Assembly (NCBI RefSeq): GCF_000234665.1
Contig: NC_018330.1
Location: forward strand, 434,001 to 498,000
Source of the DNA: Leishmania mexicana MHOM/GT/2001/U1103
Taxonomy: Eukaryota > Euglenozoa > Kinetoplastea > Trypanosomatida > Trypanosomatidae
Length of the DNA: 64,000 bases
Direction: 5' to 3'
The notes under the pieces were generated by a model that was given only the letters and a program-made list of their open reading frames with translations, did not search any database and was not told where the DNA came from. The translations under genes were made by a program, and so were the position numbers. Below, piece after piece: positions 38,937 through 49,636 of the stretch; position 1 is the first letter of the stretch, and every line of letters starts with the position of its first letter.

Positions 38937-40733
38937 CGACGGGAGGACCAAGCAACGGCAGCGAGACGACCACATTCGCCTCTACACCAATAAGCGTGAA
39001 TCAAATCCCCCCCCCACACACACACAACGAGAGCACAAGAACGTACAAAGTCAGGGGAAGGTGGAAGGGAGGAGGTGGAGCTTCCCTGCCTCCCGCTCAG
39101 TTGTCCTTTTGTTTTTACTGTCGTCGTAGCCGGTGGGGGCTTGTGCTCAACGCGGCTCGTGTGACGGGGGAATGCGCGGGCGCGTGTCTGCGAGAGACCC
39201 ACACCCCTTCTCTGTTTCTATTTATTCTTGTTGCGTGTTTGTTTGGGAACGCTGTGCCGTGGCGAAGGCACGAAAAACGGTTCCGTAGATTTTGGAGGGC
39301 AAAGTGAGGTCTTCTCTGTTTTCTTTTTCTCTGAAGGAAGAAAGGATCTTGCACTGCCGCGCGCGCGTGTCTGTGTGTCGGTGTGTCTGTCTCTGTCGGT
39401 GTGTGTGTGGTGTGTGCAGCTGTGCCAGTGAGAGAGGGGCGGGATTTTTTAAGCAAAACGTACACATAATCATCATCTCTCTCTCTATATATATAGCTTT
39501 TGTTTCTGTGTCTTGCTACCTGTGTGGCCTTTTATATTGACGTTCTTCAAACGGCGCCGAGGCCTCCCGCTCGCTGACTCCTTCGGTCTTTGGTTGATCG
39601 CACAGCTGGTTTCGCTGTCGATCTCTCTAGTGCTTTTTTTGATTTGCATCTTCCCCTCTGTTTGGTTTCTTGTCTTTTTATTTTTTCAGCGTGTGTGTCC
39701 GTCCTTCGCCTCTGTGTGCGTGTGTGTGCGCGCACGTCTCCGCACAACCGCACTAGAAGAGAAGGGGGGAAGACATACACACAGAGCGAGCGAGAGAGCG
39801 AGAGGGCAAGCAACGGGAAATAAAACGAAAAGTCATAAGACCGAAATCAAATACCTCCCCCTAACCCTGCGCCTCTCTCCTCCCCTCTCCTCACATCCTT
39901 TATTGTGTGCTTGAGCGGCGTATCCATCCTCCGTCACCCTCTCCCTCTGTCTTTCTCGTGCGCTCGACGGTCTTGCTTCTTGCGTGTACCTCTTTCTTCT
40001 CTCTTATATTTATTCTCCCCTCCAACTTGTACTACGCAACGGTAACGACAACACAGACAAGCACGCCTGCATGTATGCATGCCTGCAGGCACAGGAATAG
40101 ACAGACAGAAGTGTTCACCACCTATCGATATATATATACAAGAAAGAAAGCGAAGACGGAAGGAAGAAGACCACCGTTTCTTGTCTCCCCCATACATACT
40201 AAAAACGCCTGCTCTCCACACCCCTCCCTCCCCCCCCCCACACACACACACACACACCCACGCCCTTTCCTCTTTTGTGGCTTCGGTCTGTTTCTTCTGT
40301 GTTTGTGTGTGTTTGTGTTTTTTTTTGTTGTTTCGCTCGCTTCCCTCCGCTCTTTTTTTTTTGGTCATTTTCCGTTTGTTTGTTTGTTTTTCTTCTCTTG
40401 GGCTGACTTTGGCGTGAGAGGGACTGCACAGCTGTGCGCGCGCTTGTGTGCGCTCGTTCCCGTGGCACCCCCTTTTTTTCTCACGCCTTTGGCCTGCCCA
40501 CTGCCCTTCATATTCATCAGCGCAACCTTTTTACGCTGACGTTGTTTCGTCGCTCGCCGCTCCCTTCCCTCTCCTTCTCCTTTGAAACTCTTATCTAACT
40601 TGCCCACCCTGCTTTCCCCCTCTCACACTCACACACACACACGTCCGTCCGTGTCTGGTGTGTATACCGGACACCTTCACTCAACGTCTTTTCTCGCCCG
40701 TCTTGTCTCCTCTCTCTCTCTGCGTGTGCTCGT

Positions 40734-40738
<5 letters not shown>

Positions 40739-40766
<28 letters not shown>

Positions 40767-40767
40767 A
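40739..40767 (+). repeat. (TG)n microsatellite
   Basis: About fourteen TG units, 40 bp before the AG at 40805-40806 that may serve as splice acceptor for the next gene. Confidence 0.9.
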
Positions 40768-40950
40768 GTCTGTTACCTTGCGTCATCTCGCGCACCATAT
40801 TTTTAGGTTTTTGAGCTCGTTGGTTCTCCCAAGTTGTTGTTCTAGCTCTCCGCCGGCTGCGCTTTTTGGTCTCACTCCCTGTCCGCCCGTCCACCCACCC
40901 CTTCGTTCGCATCCTCCCTGTTCACTGCTTCGCGCGCACTTGATATATCT

Positions 40951-40970
40951 GTATATATATATATATATAC
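40951..40970 (+). repeat. (TA)n microsatellite
   Basis: About nine TA units followed by further TATC repeats to about 40987. If splicing uses the AG at 40806 this lies in the 5' leader. Confidence 0.85.
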
Positions 40971-41049
40971 ATATCTATCTATATATCCTTGGAGGGGAGA
41001 AGTGAGGGGAAGGGGAGGGGGAGGGGGGGAAACAGCAAGAGAAGTGAGA

Positions 41050-44000
41050 ATGGAAGAGCGTGCAACGCAGCGTGCCACTAGCGCACGTAGCGATCACTAC
41101 GACGGCCTCCTCCCTTTAAATCCTTCCCCGTCGATTCCGTCCTTTGTGATCACCACCTCCGCACCGACGGTCGTACTGCCCTCCTCCTCGTCCACTGTTG
41201 CCTCGGCGGTTGGCACGCCGCTTGGGGAGACGTATCCGCAGTCGCTCGCAAGTAGCTTCACGCACGCCTTGTCCCCAGGCGATCGTTCTCTCATCGCCAC
41301 GAGATCGCCGTCGATGCAGCGATCCAGCACCGTGACGTCCTCTGCTGCGCCGTCCTTGCCCAGTAATTGGGTGGGGCACGACCCGCCCAGTGGGGACAAG
41401 GCGCCGGTCATCGCCTCACTGCCAGCTGCGGCCGCCACCGTGTTCGCCTCGTTCCTCCACCACTCTTCCGCCGAAACCACGCCCGATTCCTCCCCGATAC
41501 TGCATCCTGGCTCCGCAGCCTTGACCACGATGAGCGCGGTGGCTCTGCATGATGCCGTGGAGCTGGAGAAAACGGATGCTCAGCTTTTAGCGGACCTCTG
41601 TGACCCCAGTCGCCAGTGGACCCCACGCTATGTATCGACAACCTCTATCATCGCGCCGACACCCTCCCTAGAAGCAGGCAATGCTGGTGCCCCTAGTTCG
41701 GACTCCGATTCGTCGTTGCCGGCAGCTCTGCGGCGCCTCTTCCGCCGCACGAGTGCCTCGAAGAGTGTGCAGAGCAGGGATGATGGTGCTGATGCCACCC
41801 TCACCGCAGGTGGCGAGCACGATGACACCGCTCTCCTGCACGCAGATGCTCAAAGCGAGGTGCACACCGATTGCAGCCGCAACTCCGGCGGCGCCGGCTC
41901 CCCACGCGACCCGTCACCCGTGACAAGCAGCACCCCTGCCATTGCCCTGGGGATGGCACCCATGGCGGCCGTCACGCCATCGTTCGAGGAAGGCCTACAT
42001 CAACCTCCCGTGACGACTTGGTCCTGCGCCACTGCGGCCAAGGGAGAAAGCTCTGGCCACACGGCAACCGCAGCAAGTACTCTAGCGCCGCAGCCGCAAC
42101 CGCGACAGCCACGCTGCGTGGCCACACAAGAGGACTGCGAAAGTACCAGCAGCCAGAGGCAAGGGCCCCACATCTCACCCCGTGCGCGGTCGCAGGCGTG
42201 CCTGAGTGTCCGCTCAGGTGCAGCAACCGTGCCTGGCCAGTCATCGTTGTGTTCGCCCGTGTCACCGACACCGAAGCGGCGCGTGCGCCTGGGTGGCGCC
42301 GGCAATGTCTTCGCAGGCAAGCCCACGCCCTTCGTGGCCACCAACCACTTCTCCAGCGCGGTTGAGGTGCAGAGTGGCCGACACGACTCCAACGCCAGCA
42401 ACTCCGTCTCCTCTGATCTTGGCAACTGCGTGGACAACAAGGAGCTTGCAGTCGACGGCTCTGTAGGGAGCCGGCGCTCGGCGTTGAGAGCGGCGCCGCC
42501 TGAGGCCGTTACTTCCTTCAGCACAGCCTCCGATACAGCGACGCCGCCAGCGCTTTCAGTCAGTGCAGATGCCTCTGCTAGCTGTCCCGGTGCCCAGACC
42601 ATCGATGTGACTGGTGCGGCAAGGCACTCACCGTCGGCCGACGTGCGGGTCAGTGGGGACGTGGGCGCAAAGACGTCGATGACAGAATTAACAGCGAAGG
42701 CGGAGGAGCGCTTTCCCAGAAGCAACCGAGCACCGTTTCATATCTTCAATTTGGCGCCACCACACCTTGGCAATTTCCCAAAGGCGGCGATCACGAGCAC
42801 AGCGCAACCCTTCACCTTCGCCCACACCTCGCTAGCCAAGTCAAGCGCGACGAGTAGCACCTATAAAAGCAGAAGACAACGCGTGCGGGCGAGCAGCCAA
42901 CCAGTTACATCCTCATGCTCGCTCTTCACCCGCAGCGGTGCTACAGGCGTCTCTACGTCAATGGCAACGATGCAGCGCTGCCACACGAACGAAGACGTGC
43001 AGGGTAACAGTCACGGCAGCCACGGGGGTGATGAGCACGAAGGCTGGCACCGAAGGGCGGCACATCTGCCTCCGCCGCCACCACCGCCGTCGCGTATTCT
43101 GTCGCCGATGCTGAGCCCCGCGGCACACATGGGTGGTGGATTCTCGACTTTTGCGCAAAGGGCTCATGAGCATTACCACGGACTCGGGTGTGATGCTTCG
43201 GCACACCCCAGCGCGTCTCCCCACAGCTCTGGATGCGCGTCCCCCGAGCAGGAAGGCGCACAAGGTCTCCGCGTACATTACACACCGTCGTCCGTATCGT
43301 CATTCCTTGCCCGCACCGAGCCCGCCGTAGATGACGACGATCGCGGCTTCAGCGGTGGCAGGTCGGTCGCCGTCCCAAAGTTCGGTAGCTTCTCGTTTTC
43401 CACGAATATCACAAACACGCCTCGCCTCTCCGTCGACGACTCCGCGTCTCGAATGTCGTCGCCGTCGACAGTCTCGAGCACAAACCGTAACTCCTTCATC
43501 GACCTCGCCCACAAGTCACCGCAGGAGCACCCGCCTCACCATTATCTCCACAGCAACAGATCCGCTTCCACGCTGGTCCACAACGTCCCGGCGTGCGCGC
43601 GCGAGTCGCCGACATTGGAGGTGGACGTGTTGCCTATCACGGTGGTGTCCCTCACAAGTCTGCAGCGCAGTCGCGCAAGCGAGGCGCGTCTCAGTAGCAG
43701 TGTTGTCAGCAGCGACCAGCGGTGCTCGAGCAACTCTGGTTGTGACAGCTCCTGCGGTTGCATGCAGATGCACAACGTCGATGACGAGCAGGGTTTGACG
43801 GCGCCGGCCAGCGCGACTCCGCCGCGCGGCGCAGCGTCCACCTTCGTGACCTCCTCTGTCGCCTCCCTAGCAGGAACAGTGATGAGTATTGCGGGCCACC
43901 CGCTCACAGTGCCCTTCTCCCCCGGAAACCTTACGGCACCCATGAGCAGAAAAGGCAGCAACTCCACGTTTCAGTTGTCGCCACCGAGTGCCTCGACGGG

Positions 44001-44520
44001 TCACTCGACACCATGCTTGCAGGACGGCTTCGTGATGCGGCCAGATGTGGAGTCAGTGCAGAGGGTGCTGCAAGGCAAGGTGCCGCGCATGCCGGGCTGC
44101 TCCATACGCGACTGGGCCGCGCACCTGCGTGCCAAGGAAGAGGAATTGCGCAGACAGGAGCAGAAGCGTCACCACGCGCCTCACCATCGCACCAGTGGAG
44201 ACGCCACTCACTTTAGGGGTGGGGCACCGCCCCCAAAGCCGGCCTCCACGGCGGCCTCACGAACTGCGCGGCTGCCGCGGATGACGCCGCAGGCGGTCGC
44301 CATCCACAACACACCGGATGACTTGTGGATCGTCATCCGAAACGTCGTGTACGACTGCACCGCCTTTCAGCGCTATCACCCTGGCGGAGAGAAGTTACTG
44401 CTAGCTTGTGGGGGGCGTGACGCCACGGCCGTGTATGACCGCTTCCATGCGTGGGTTTCGTGCGAGAGCTTTATGGCCCCGTACGCAGTTGGTGTCATTG
44501 CCCCCTCAGAGACCCGATGA
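41050..44520 (+). CDS. Disordered protein with C-terminal cytochrome b5 domain of NCB5OR/RLF type, 1156 aa
   Basis: The first ~1000 residues are Ser/Thr/Pro/Ala/His-rich, with no folded domain visible; PPPPPP, poly-Ser and His/Gly runs occur. Residues about 1010-1156 form a heme-binding module. It begins KVPRMPGCSIRDWAAHL, the motif that precedes the b5 domain in NCB5OR (CYB5R4) and plant RLF. The b5 core follows, with HPGG at 1110-1113 and a second His ligand at 1133 in DRFHAWVS. The 23-residue His spacing equals that of NCB5OR (His89/His112), whereas microsomal b5 has 24. The CS and reductase domains of NCB5OR are absent, so the protein would need a separate reductase, as RLF does. No membrane anchor is seen. 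The partner and pathway are unknown. The frame opens upstream at GTG; ATG 41050 is chosen. Confidence 0.88.
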   Translation: MEERATQRATSARSDHYDGLLPLNPSPSIPSFVITTSAPTVVLPSSSSTVASAVGTPLGETYPQSLASSFTHALSPGDRSLIATRSPSMQRSSTVTSSAAPSLPSNWVGHDPPSGDKAPVIASLPAAAATVFASFLHHSSAETTPDSSPILHPGSAALTTMSAVALHDAVELEKTDAQLLADLCDPSRQWTPRYVSTTSIIAPTPSLEAGNAGAPSSDSDSSLPAALRRLFRRTSASKSVQSRDDGADATLTAGGEHDDTALLHADAQSEVHTDCSRNSGGAGSPRDPSPVTSSTPAIALGMAPMAAVTPSFEEGLHQPPVTTWSCATAAKGESSGHTATAASTLAPQPQPRQPRCVATQEDCESTSSQRQGPHISPRARSQACLSVRSGAATVPGQSSLCSPVSPTPKRRVRLGGAGNVFAGKPTPFVATNHFSSAVEVQSGRHDSNASNSVSSDLGNCVDNKELAVDGSVGSRRSALRAAPPEAVTSFSTASDTATPPALSVSADASASCPGAQTIDVTGAARHSPSADVRVSGDVGAKTSMTELTAKAEERFPRSNRAPFHIFNLAPPHLGNFPKAAITSTAQPFTFAHTSLAKSSATSSTYKSRRQRVRASSQPVTSSCSLFTRSGATGVSTSMATMQRCHTNEDVQGNSHGSHGGDEHEGWHRRAAHLPPPPPPPSRILSPMLSPAAHMGGGFSTFAQRAHEHYHGLGCDASAHPSASPHSSGCASPEQEGAQGLRVHYTPSSVSSFLARTEPAVDDDDRGFSGGRSVAVPKFGSFSFSTNITNTPRLSVDDSASRMSSPSTVSSTNRNSFIDLAHKSPQEHPPHHYLHSNRSASTLVHNVPACARESPTLEVDVLPITVVSLTSLQRSRASEARLSSSVVSSDQRCSSNSGCDSSCGCMQMHNVDDEQGLTAPASATPPRGAASTFVTSSVASLAGTVMSIAGHPLTVPFSPGNLTAPMSRKGSNSTFQLSPPSASTGHSTPCLQDGFVMRPDVESVQRVLQGKVPRMPGCSIRDWAAHLRAKEEELRRQEQKRHHAPHHRTSGDATHFRGGAPPPKPASTAASRTARLPRMTPQAVAIHNTPDDLWIVIRNVVYDCTAFQRYHPGGEKLLLACGGRDATAVYDRFHAWVSCESFMAPYAVGVIAPSETR

Positions 44521-47500
44521 CCGTGGAGCAGACGACGATGCAGCCTCTCTATCTCTATTTGTTTTTCTTTTTTCTTCTTCTAGCATTTTCTGTGTGCGAT
44601 GAATCTAGTGCTCCAGATGTACGCGCTTGTGCTACGAGGCAGAGGGGGAGGGGCGTGCCGGCTCCGTAGCTCGACAGCCCACTTTTTTCGCCTTTCGCCC
44701 CTCCCCTCATCATCATCATCTCCGTCAGGCTTGCAGGGCCGTCCATTTCTTCGTTCCTTTGGTGGTACGCCGTCTGCAAGTGCCTCCCTTTACGTGGTGC
44801 GTGTGTGTGTGTGTGTGTGTCCCTCTCCCTCTCCCTCTCTGTAAATATAAAGGCTTTCGTTTACGTTGCTGCTGCGGATGCTGGTGCTGAGGTGCATGCG
44901 GGCTGCACACTGTCGAAAGTGGTTTCACGGTGTTCATTTTGGTGTTTTTTTTAAGGGAGGGAGGGGGTGTACGCGTGTGTTTCTCTTTTACACTCTCGTG
45001 TCCTTTTATCTTGAATTTTTTCTTGTTCACGTCATGGGGGTCGCTTGGATGTTGTCTTTTCCTTTTTTTTCATGGTGATGCAGCATCTGTGCGTAGGCAC
45101 TAGCACCTTTACTCTGTTCCTTTCCTTTCGTTGCTGTTGTTGCTCGCTTTGAGGGAGGGGGGGCGGGAGAAGGAGGGGTGGGGGGCCCTTCTGTCGATTA
45201 CGTTGCCTGTCTTACGCTCGCAATATCGCTCGCTCGCTCTCTCCCCCCCCCTCTCCCTCTCTTTCCTACGGCCCCCGCTCATCGCTGTCTGCATCTAGCT
45301 CTGCCGAAGATTCATGTAAGTACCCCTTTGCTCGTGTTATACATGTGCAGGAGGTGAGGTGTATGTGTGCGCATGCGCCCCTCTCACCTCTTATTTATTT
45401 TCTCATCTTGCGTTGGCGTCTCTCACCTACGTGCTTATCTTCGTTCAATTCGCGCACTCGCTTCCTAGCGACTTTTTTCCCGTGCCTTTTCGACTCCCCG
45501 CACACACACACACACACGCACACGCACGCCAGATCTTGTTTTGTTGTTGCCCGGCTTCTCGGTTCACGCACTCCACCTCCGTCACTCCCACCGTGCGCAG
45601 GACGCCTCGAGGCCGCTCCTGCCGGTGCCGCTTCATGCTACACTGCATCTGAGCACGCATGGGGCTCTTCTCCCCTGTTTTTTTTCTGCTTCTCAGCCTC
45701 CTCTGTGCATGTGTGGCTCATAAGGCGGAATGTCCGGTGCTGTGGAGCTCTTCTGGAGGCGTTGTTGTCTCGATGATGATGATGATTGGTGGTGGTGGTG
45801 CTGTGCAGACTCTTTGTGCTCCAGGCGCATCTTCCTCTGAGGGGATCGTTTGTTGTCAGCTAATATATATATATAACATATTTATAAACTATATATCGAG
45901 GAGTGAGTAAGGGGGAGGGGCGCCATCATCGAATAGCGTTCTCTCCCTCCCTCCCTCCTTCCCCTCCCTCTCTTTCGGCGTTGACCTTATCCGCGTGGTG
46001 ACACGAACACAAGCGCGCCGGAACGCAGATCGAACGAGCCGCAGCACATCGGGGAGAGAGCGAGAAGGGGGAGGGAGATGGAGGAAGAGGATGTGGGGTG
46101 GGGGTGGGGGGGACCACTTGTAAAGGTGTTCGACGGCATCGCTGAAGGCCCTTCTTTTTGTGTGTGTCGCTCGCGTGTTGGTTGTCTGTCCGGCCACCGT
46201 CTCTTGGGCTTTCGTCCCCTTTTTTTTCGTGTGTATTCTTTTTCCCGCTCGTTGCACGGAAGGCGCGACTTTCTCTTCCGTGGTCGTTCACCACCTCACC
46301 GTCTCCACGCCCTCAAGCCGCTTCCTCTCTCTCTCCCTCTTCCTCCCCGCCTCCCCCCCCCGACACACACACACCGTCTTACTCCTCCACGCCGCTTTTC
46401 CGCTGACCAGCCATCGGTTTCAACCTCAGTGCGTCCGCTCCAGTGAGCGTTACGCCTTCACCGGAACGCAGGCACGTCCTTGTCAGTATCCCACATTTTC
46501 CCCCTCTCGCATCACCGCCCCTTTGTCTTGTGAGCGTCGGCCAGTGCTCGTAGAAGCCGCCTTTTGTTTTTTTCTTCAAGGGGCGGGAGGGTTGCTTCGG
46601 CAGTGTGCACACATGCGTGGGTGGTGTGTATGCTTTCATCATGTGACACTTGAGTGTACCTTTTTTTGTGCGTCGGCGAGGAGGAGGAGGCGGGTGGGGG
46701 CTCGCCATCATCGTGGCATCTCGTCATTGGGGCGACCTGCATGTGCGGTTGAATCGGATGCGGGGAAGCGCAGCGCACGCCTGCATGCCTTCCCACGCTA
46801 TCAGTGACGGAGGAAAGAGTGTGTGTAGGGCGTGTGACGTTCGGACATCATCTCGAATGCTGAAGTCGACGCCGTGCGTCGTTCCTCCCCCCCCCCCCCG
46901 CGGTACTGATCTCCGTATGCCCCCTGCATGTTGTTGTCCCCCTCCTCAGAACTGTCCGCTTCTTCCCACCTTTCGCAGCAGTGGCGGCGCCTTCATAGAC
47001 ATGTGCGTTTCTCGCCGTCTTTCTGTGCCCACTCTCTTTGTTCCTTTGTTGTTCAGCAGGCATTGGACATATCTCCCTCCTCCTGCCATCACTCTTCGCG
47101 GGTTTGTTAGCCGCCATTCTCTCGCTCGCACTGTGTCTGCCCGCCCCACCCCCCACCCCCTTTGCATTCACGTGTGACTACATCGTGATGGAAAAATGAT
47201 AGAAGCCCCGTTGCCTGTATCTGTCTGTCTGTCTCTGTGCGTTACCTTTGGTTGTCTCGTTGGCCTCTCTGATTCCCTGTGACATCTTTCTCCTTTACCA
47301 CGTGTGCGCACGCGTAGGCATACTCGCGCACCTCGATATTCTCGCAAGCTCTGCTGCTGCGTATTCGTACCCAACTTTCCCGCTCCACCCCCTGCGCTGT
47401 CAGCACCTACTCCCTCTCCCCCTCTCTCCCCATCTCGTGGCTTTGATGAGTGCGTATTTTTTCTACTTGTGGCTCCCCTACCCCCTTCTCCAAGGCACTT

Positions 47501-49636
47501 CCCAAGTGCAAGTTGCCTGTGAGTCTTTCTCTCTCTCCCCCTCCCTCTTCCGTGTCTCCCTCCGCATTTTCATTGACCGCCTTCTCTCCCCCGTCCACAG
47601 GCCTGCTCTCTCCACACTCCCAACCGCTTTCACTCCCCCGCTAAGCATGCGCACGCACACAGGAACGCGAATGGGGAGTATGTATGTCGATCAACCATCT
47701 GCGACGCGTTTCTGTGCTGGAGGCGGCGTGGTGAAGACGAGCATGGACGAGAACGCGTGAGAGGGGAGTGCTTGTGGGCCGCTGGAGGAGCGAAGGAGGC
47801 ACGAGGAAACGGTGACGCATACGTGTGCAGAGTGTGGAGCGTTCCTACGTCTGCCGCGTCCATGTCTTTCGGGCACCTCCATCTTCGTCTTGCTCTGCTC
47901 TGCATTACTGTCTGCGCTTCTCCCTCGCTCTCTGCACCTCGTTGTCTCTGTCTCGCCCTCTTCTGTGCTGCCCTCTTTGATTTTTTGTTGTTGTGCGGCT
48001 TGTTGCGCTGTACCCCACCACCACCAGCAGCACCACCCACCCCCGATGTTCCTCCGCCCTCCGCGCTCGCTCTGTTCATATCTCTTCGTCCTCCTTTTCT
48101 GTGTGTGCGTTTTTTTTATCTGCCTCTGTGTTCCCTCACGATTGTCTGTTTCGTTTCCGGTTTCCGGTACGCTGCAAAGCATGCACGCACGAGCGCAAGG
48201 TAGGGCGGGTGGAAGCGAGGGGGGGGAGGGTGTCATGCGCGGGTACGTTGTGTGCTCGTATTCACGAGCCGCGCTCTCCATCTTTTCCCTGTCAGTCACC
48301 GCTAATCTCATTATCTCTTGCTCCCAAGTGTACGTCACTTGCTTTCATTTTTTGTTTCACGCGTGTGTGCGGTGTGGAGACTTACCAATGACGGTGTATC
48401 CTCCCTTCCTTGATGTCGCCTCACCGCTGCTGGGATGGTGTCCGTCGTGGGGTCATCCCCCTACTCTTTATGCACCTCTGCACGTTCTGTCTGAGCCTAT
48501 GTATGTATGTGTGTGAGGGGAGGAGGGGGGTTGCGCTTGCGCTTCCATGAAGGGGGACGGAGAGGTGAGGGAGGGGCCTCCATCACGCATGGGTTGTGCC
48601 CCCTCCCCGCCCTTCCCTATCCCATCCCTCCACTGCCTCTCCCTTTGTTTCCACGTGCAGGCGTGATGAGCTGTGGCATTGACTGCTGCCAAACCACACC
48701 TCTGTTGGTGTTCACGTGCTAGTATCTGAGATCAGATACATGCTTTATGTGAACGTAGAAGTAAAGCGAAAAAGGCAAAAGAGTGAGGTGAAGTTGACAA
48801 GGTGCATTGTTCGAGCTTGTGAGACAGTGCACCTTGTCCGCCCACCCCCAACCCCCTCCTCCGACTCCCCTCTCTTACGGGGCCCCTCACGTATGCTGTT
48901 CTCCACGTTCTCAGAAGGTGGCAAGGACGTCAATGCAGAAAAATGTGCGTGGCGTGTAGAGTGAGAAAGGGAGATGGTGGCCCATTCGTGCAGTGTGTGC
49001 CCATCATTTGGGCGCATGTGTGTCTGTGTCCGTCTATCACGCTCGTTCACCAACCCCATACTCGCATGCATGCCACATCATCCTCGGCTATCCCCCTCCA
49101 CCTCACCCTCGCACGCACACGCACACACACACACACATATACACTGCCGTTCCTTAACTCACCGTGTCTCTGCACACTTTCACGTACATGCACCCATTTG
49201 TACATGGAGTTATCTTTTCCGCCCGCGGTGTGTCGAGGCAGGAAGATTAGGCGCATCATCGACTCACTCACCCGCATACGCGCAACTGCCGGTCATCGAG
49301 GCCACTTCTGTTGTCGCTGCTGTTGTTATTCTTTCCTTTTCTCTCCTCCCCTCCCTCACCAGCAGCGTCGCACGCCTGACAGTGGGGGCAGGGCGGGCAG
49401 GAAGGGGGAAGGCGTAAGCGCGTACGTGCACAAGGTGCAACCAAAACGGAACCGGATCAAGGAAGCGAGCGACCCGCGCACACAGTAGAGCGCACGCAGG
49501 ACACGTACACACATAGAGGGAGCGACGAAGGCGGGATCGATAGGTTTCCTCAGTTCTGCCGCCCCCTTCCTGATTTTCCTTTGTTTTGGGGAAGGGGGGC
49601 TTCTGCTTCTGCCTCTCCACATCTGCTGGCTTCACC
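44521..49636. other. 5.1-kb gene-free intergenic region
   Basis: No gene is supported on either strand: every open frame is a Ser/Pro/Leu/Cys-rich reading of C/T tracts or its antisense. Landmarks are TG/CA runs (44802-44820, 45500-45520, 49122-49138), TA-rich sequence at 45860-45900 and many pyrimidine tracts. A strong C/T tract with AG at 49361-49362 serves the next gene. The length would allow non-coding RNAs, but none is recognisable. Confidence 0.55.
49329..49362 (+). promoter_or_regulatory. Candidate trans-splice acceptor for the acylated-protein gene
   Basis: A T/C tract of about 30 bases ends in ACCAG at 49362. No ATG occurs between this AG and 49637. Confidence 0.55.

Larger units (their letters stand above)
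38310..41049. other. Intergenic region rich in simple repeats
   Basis: About 2.7 kb with no supportable gene. Landmarks are a six-unit AACC repeat at 38911-38936, CA runs near 39019-39030 and 40240-40258, T-rich tracts at 40315-40390, a (TG)n run at 40739-40767 and a (TA)n run at 40951-40970. The AG at 40805-40806 after a T run is a candidate splice acceptor. Confidence 0.6.

Noticed and set aside
47812..48516. 234-codon Leu/Ser/Cys-rich open frame in the 5.1-kb spacer
   Set aside because: Reads as a membrane-like protein only because T/C tracts encode Leu, Ser, Phe and Cys; no ATG-proximal conserved segment.
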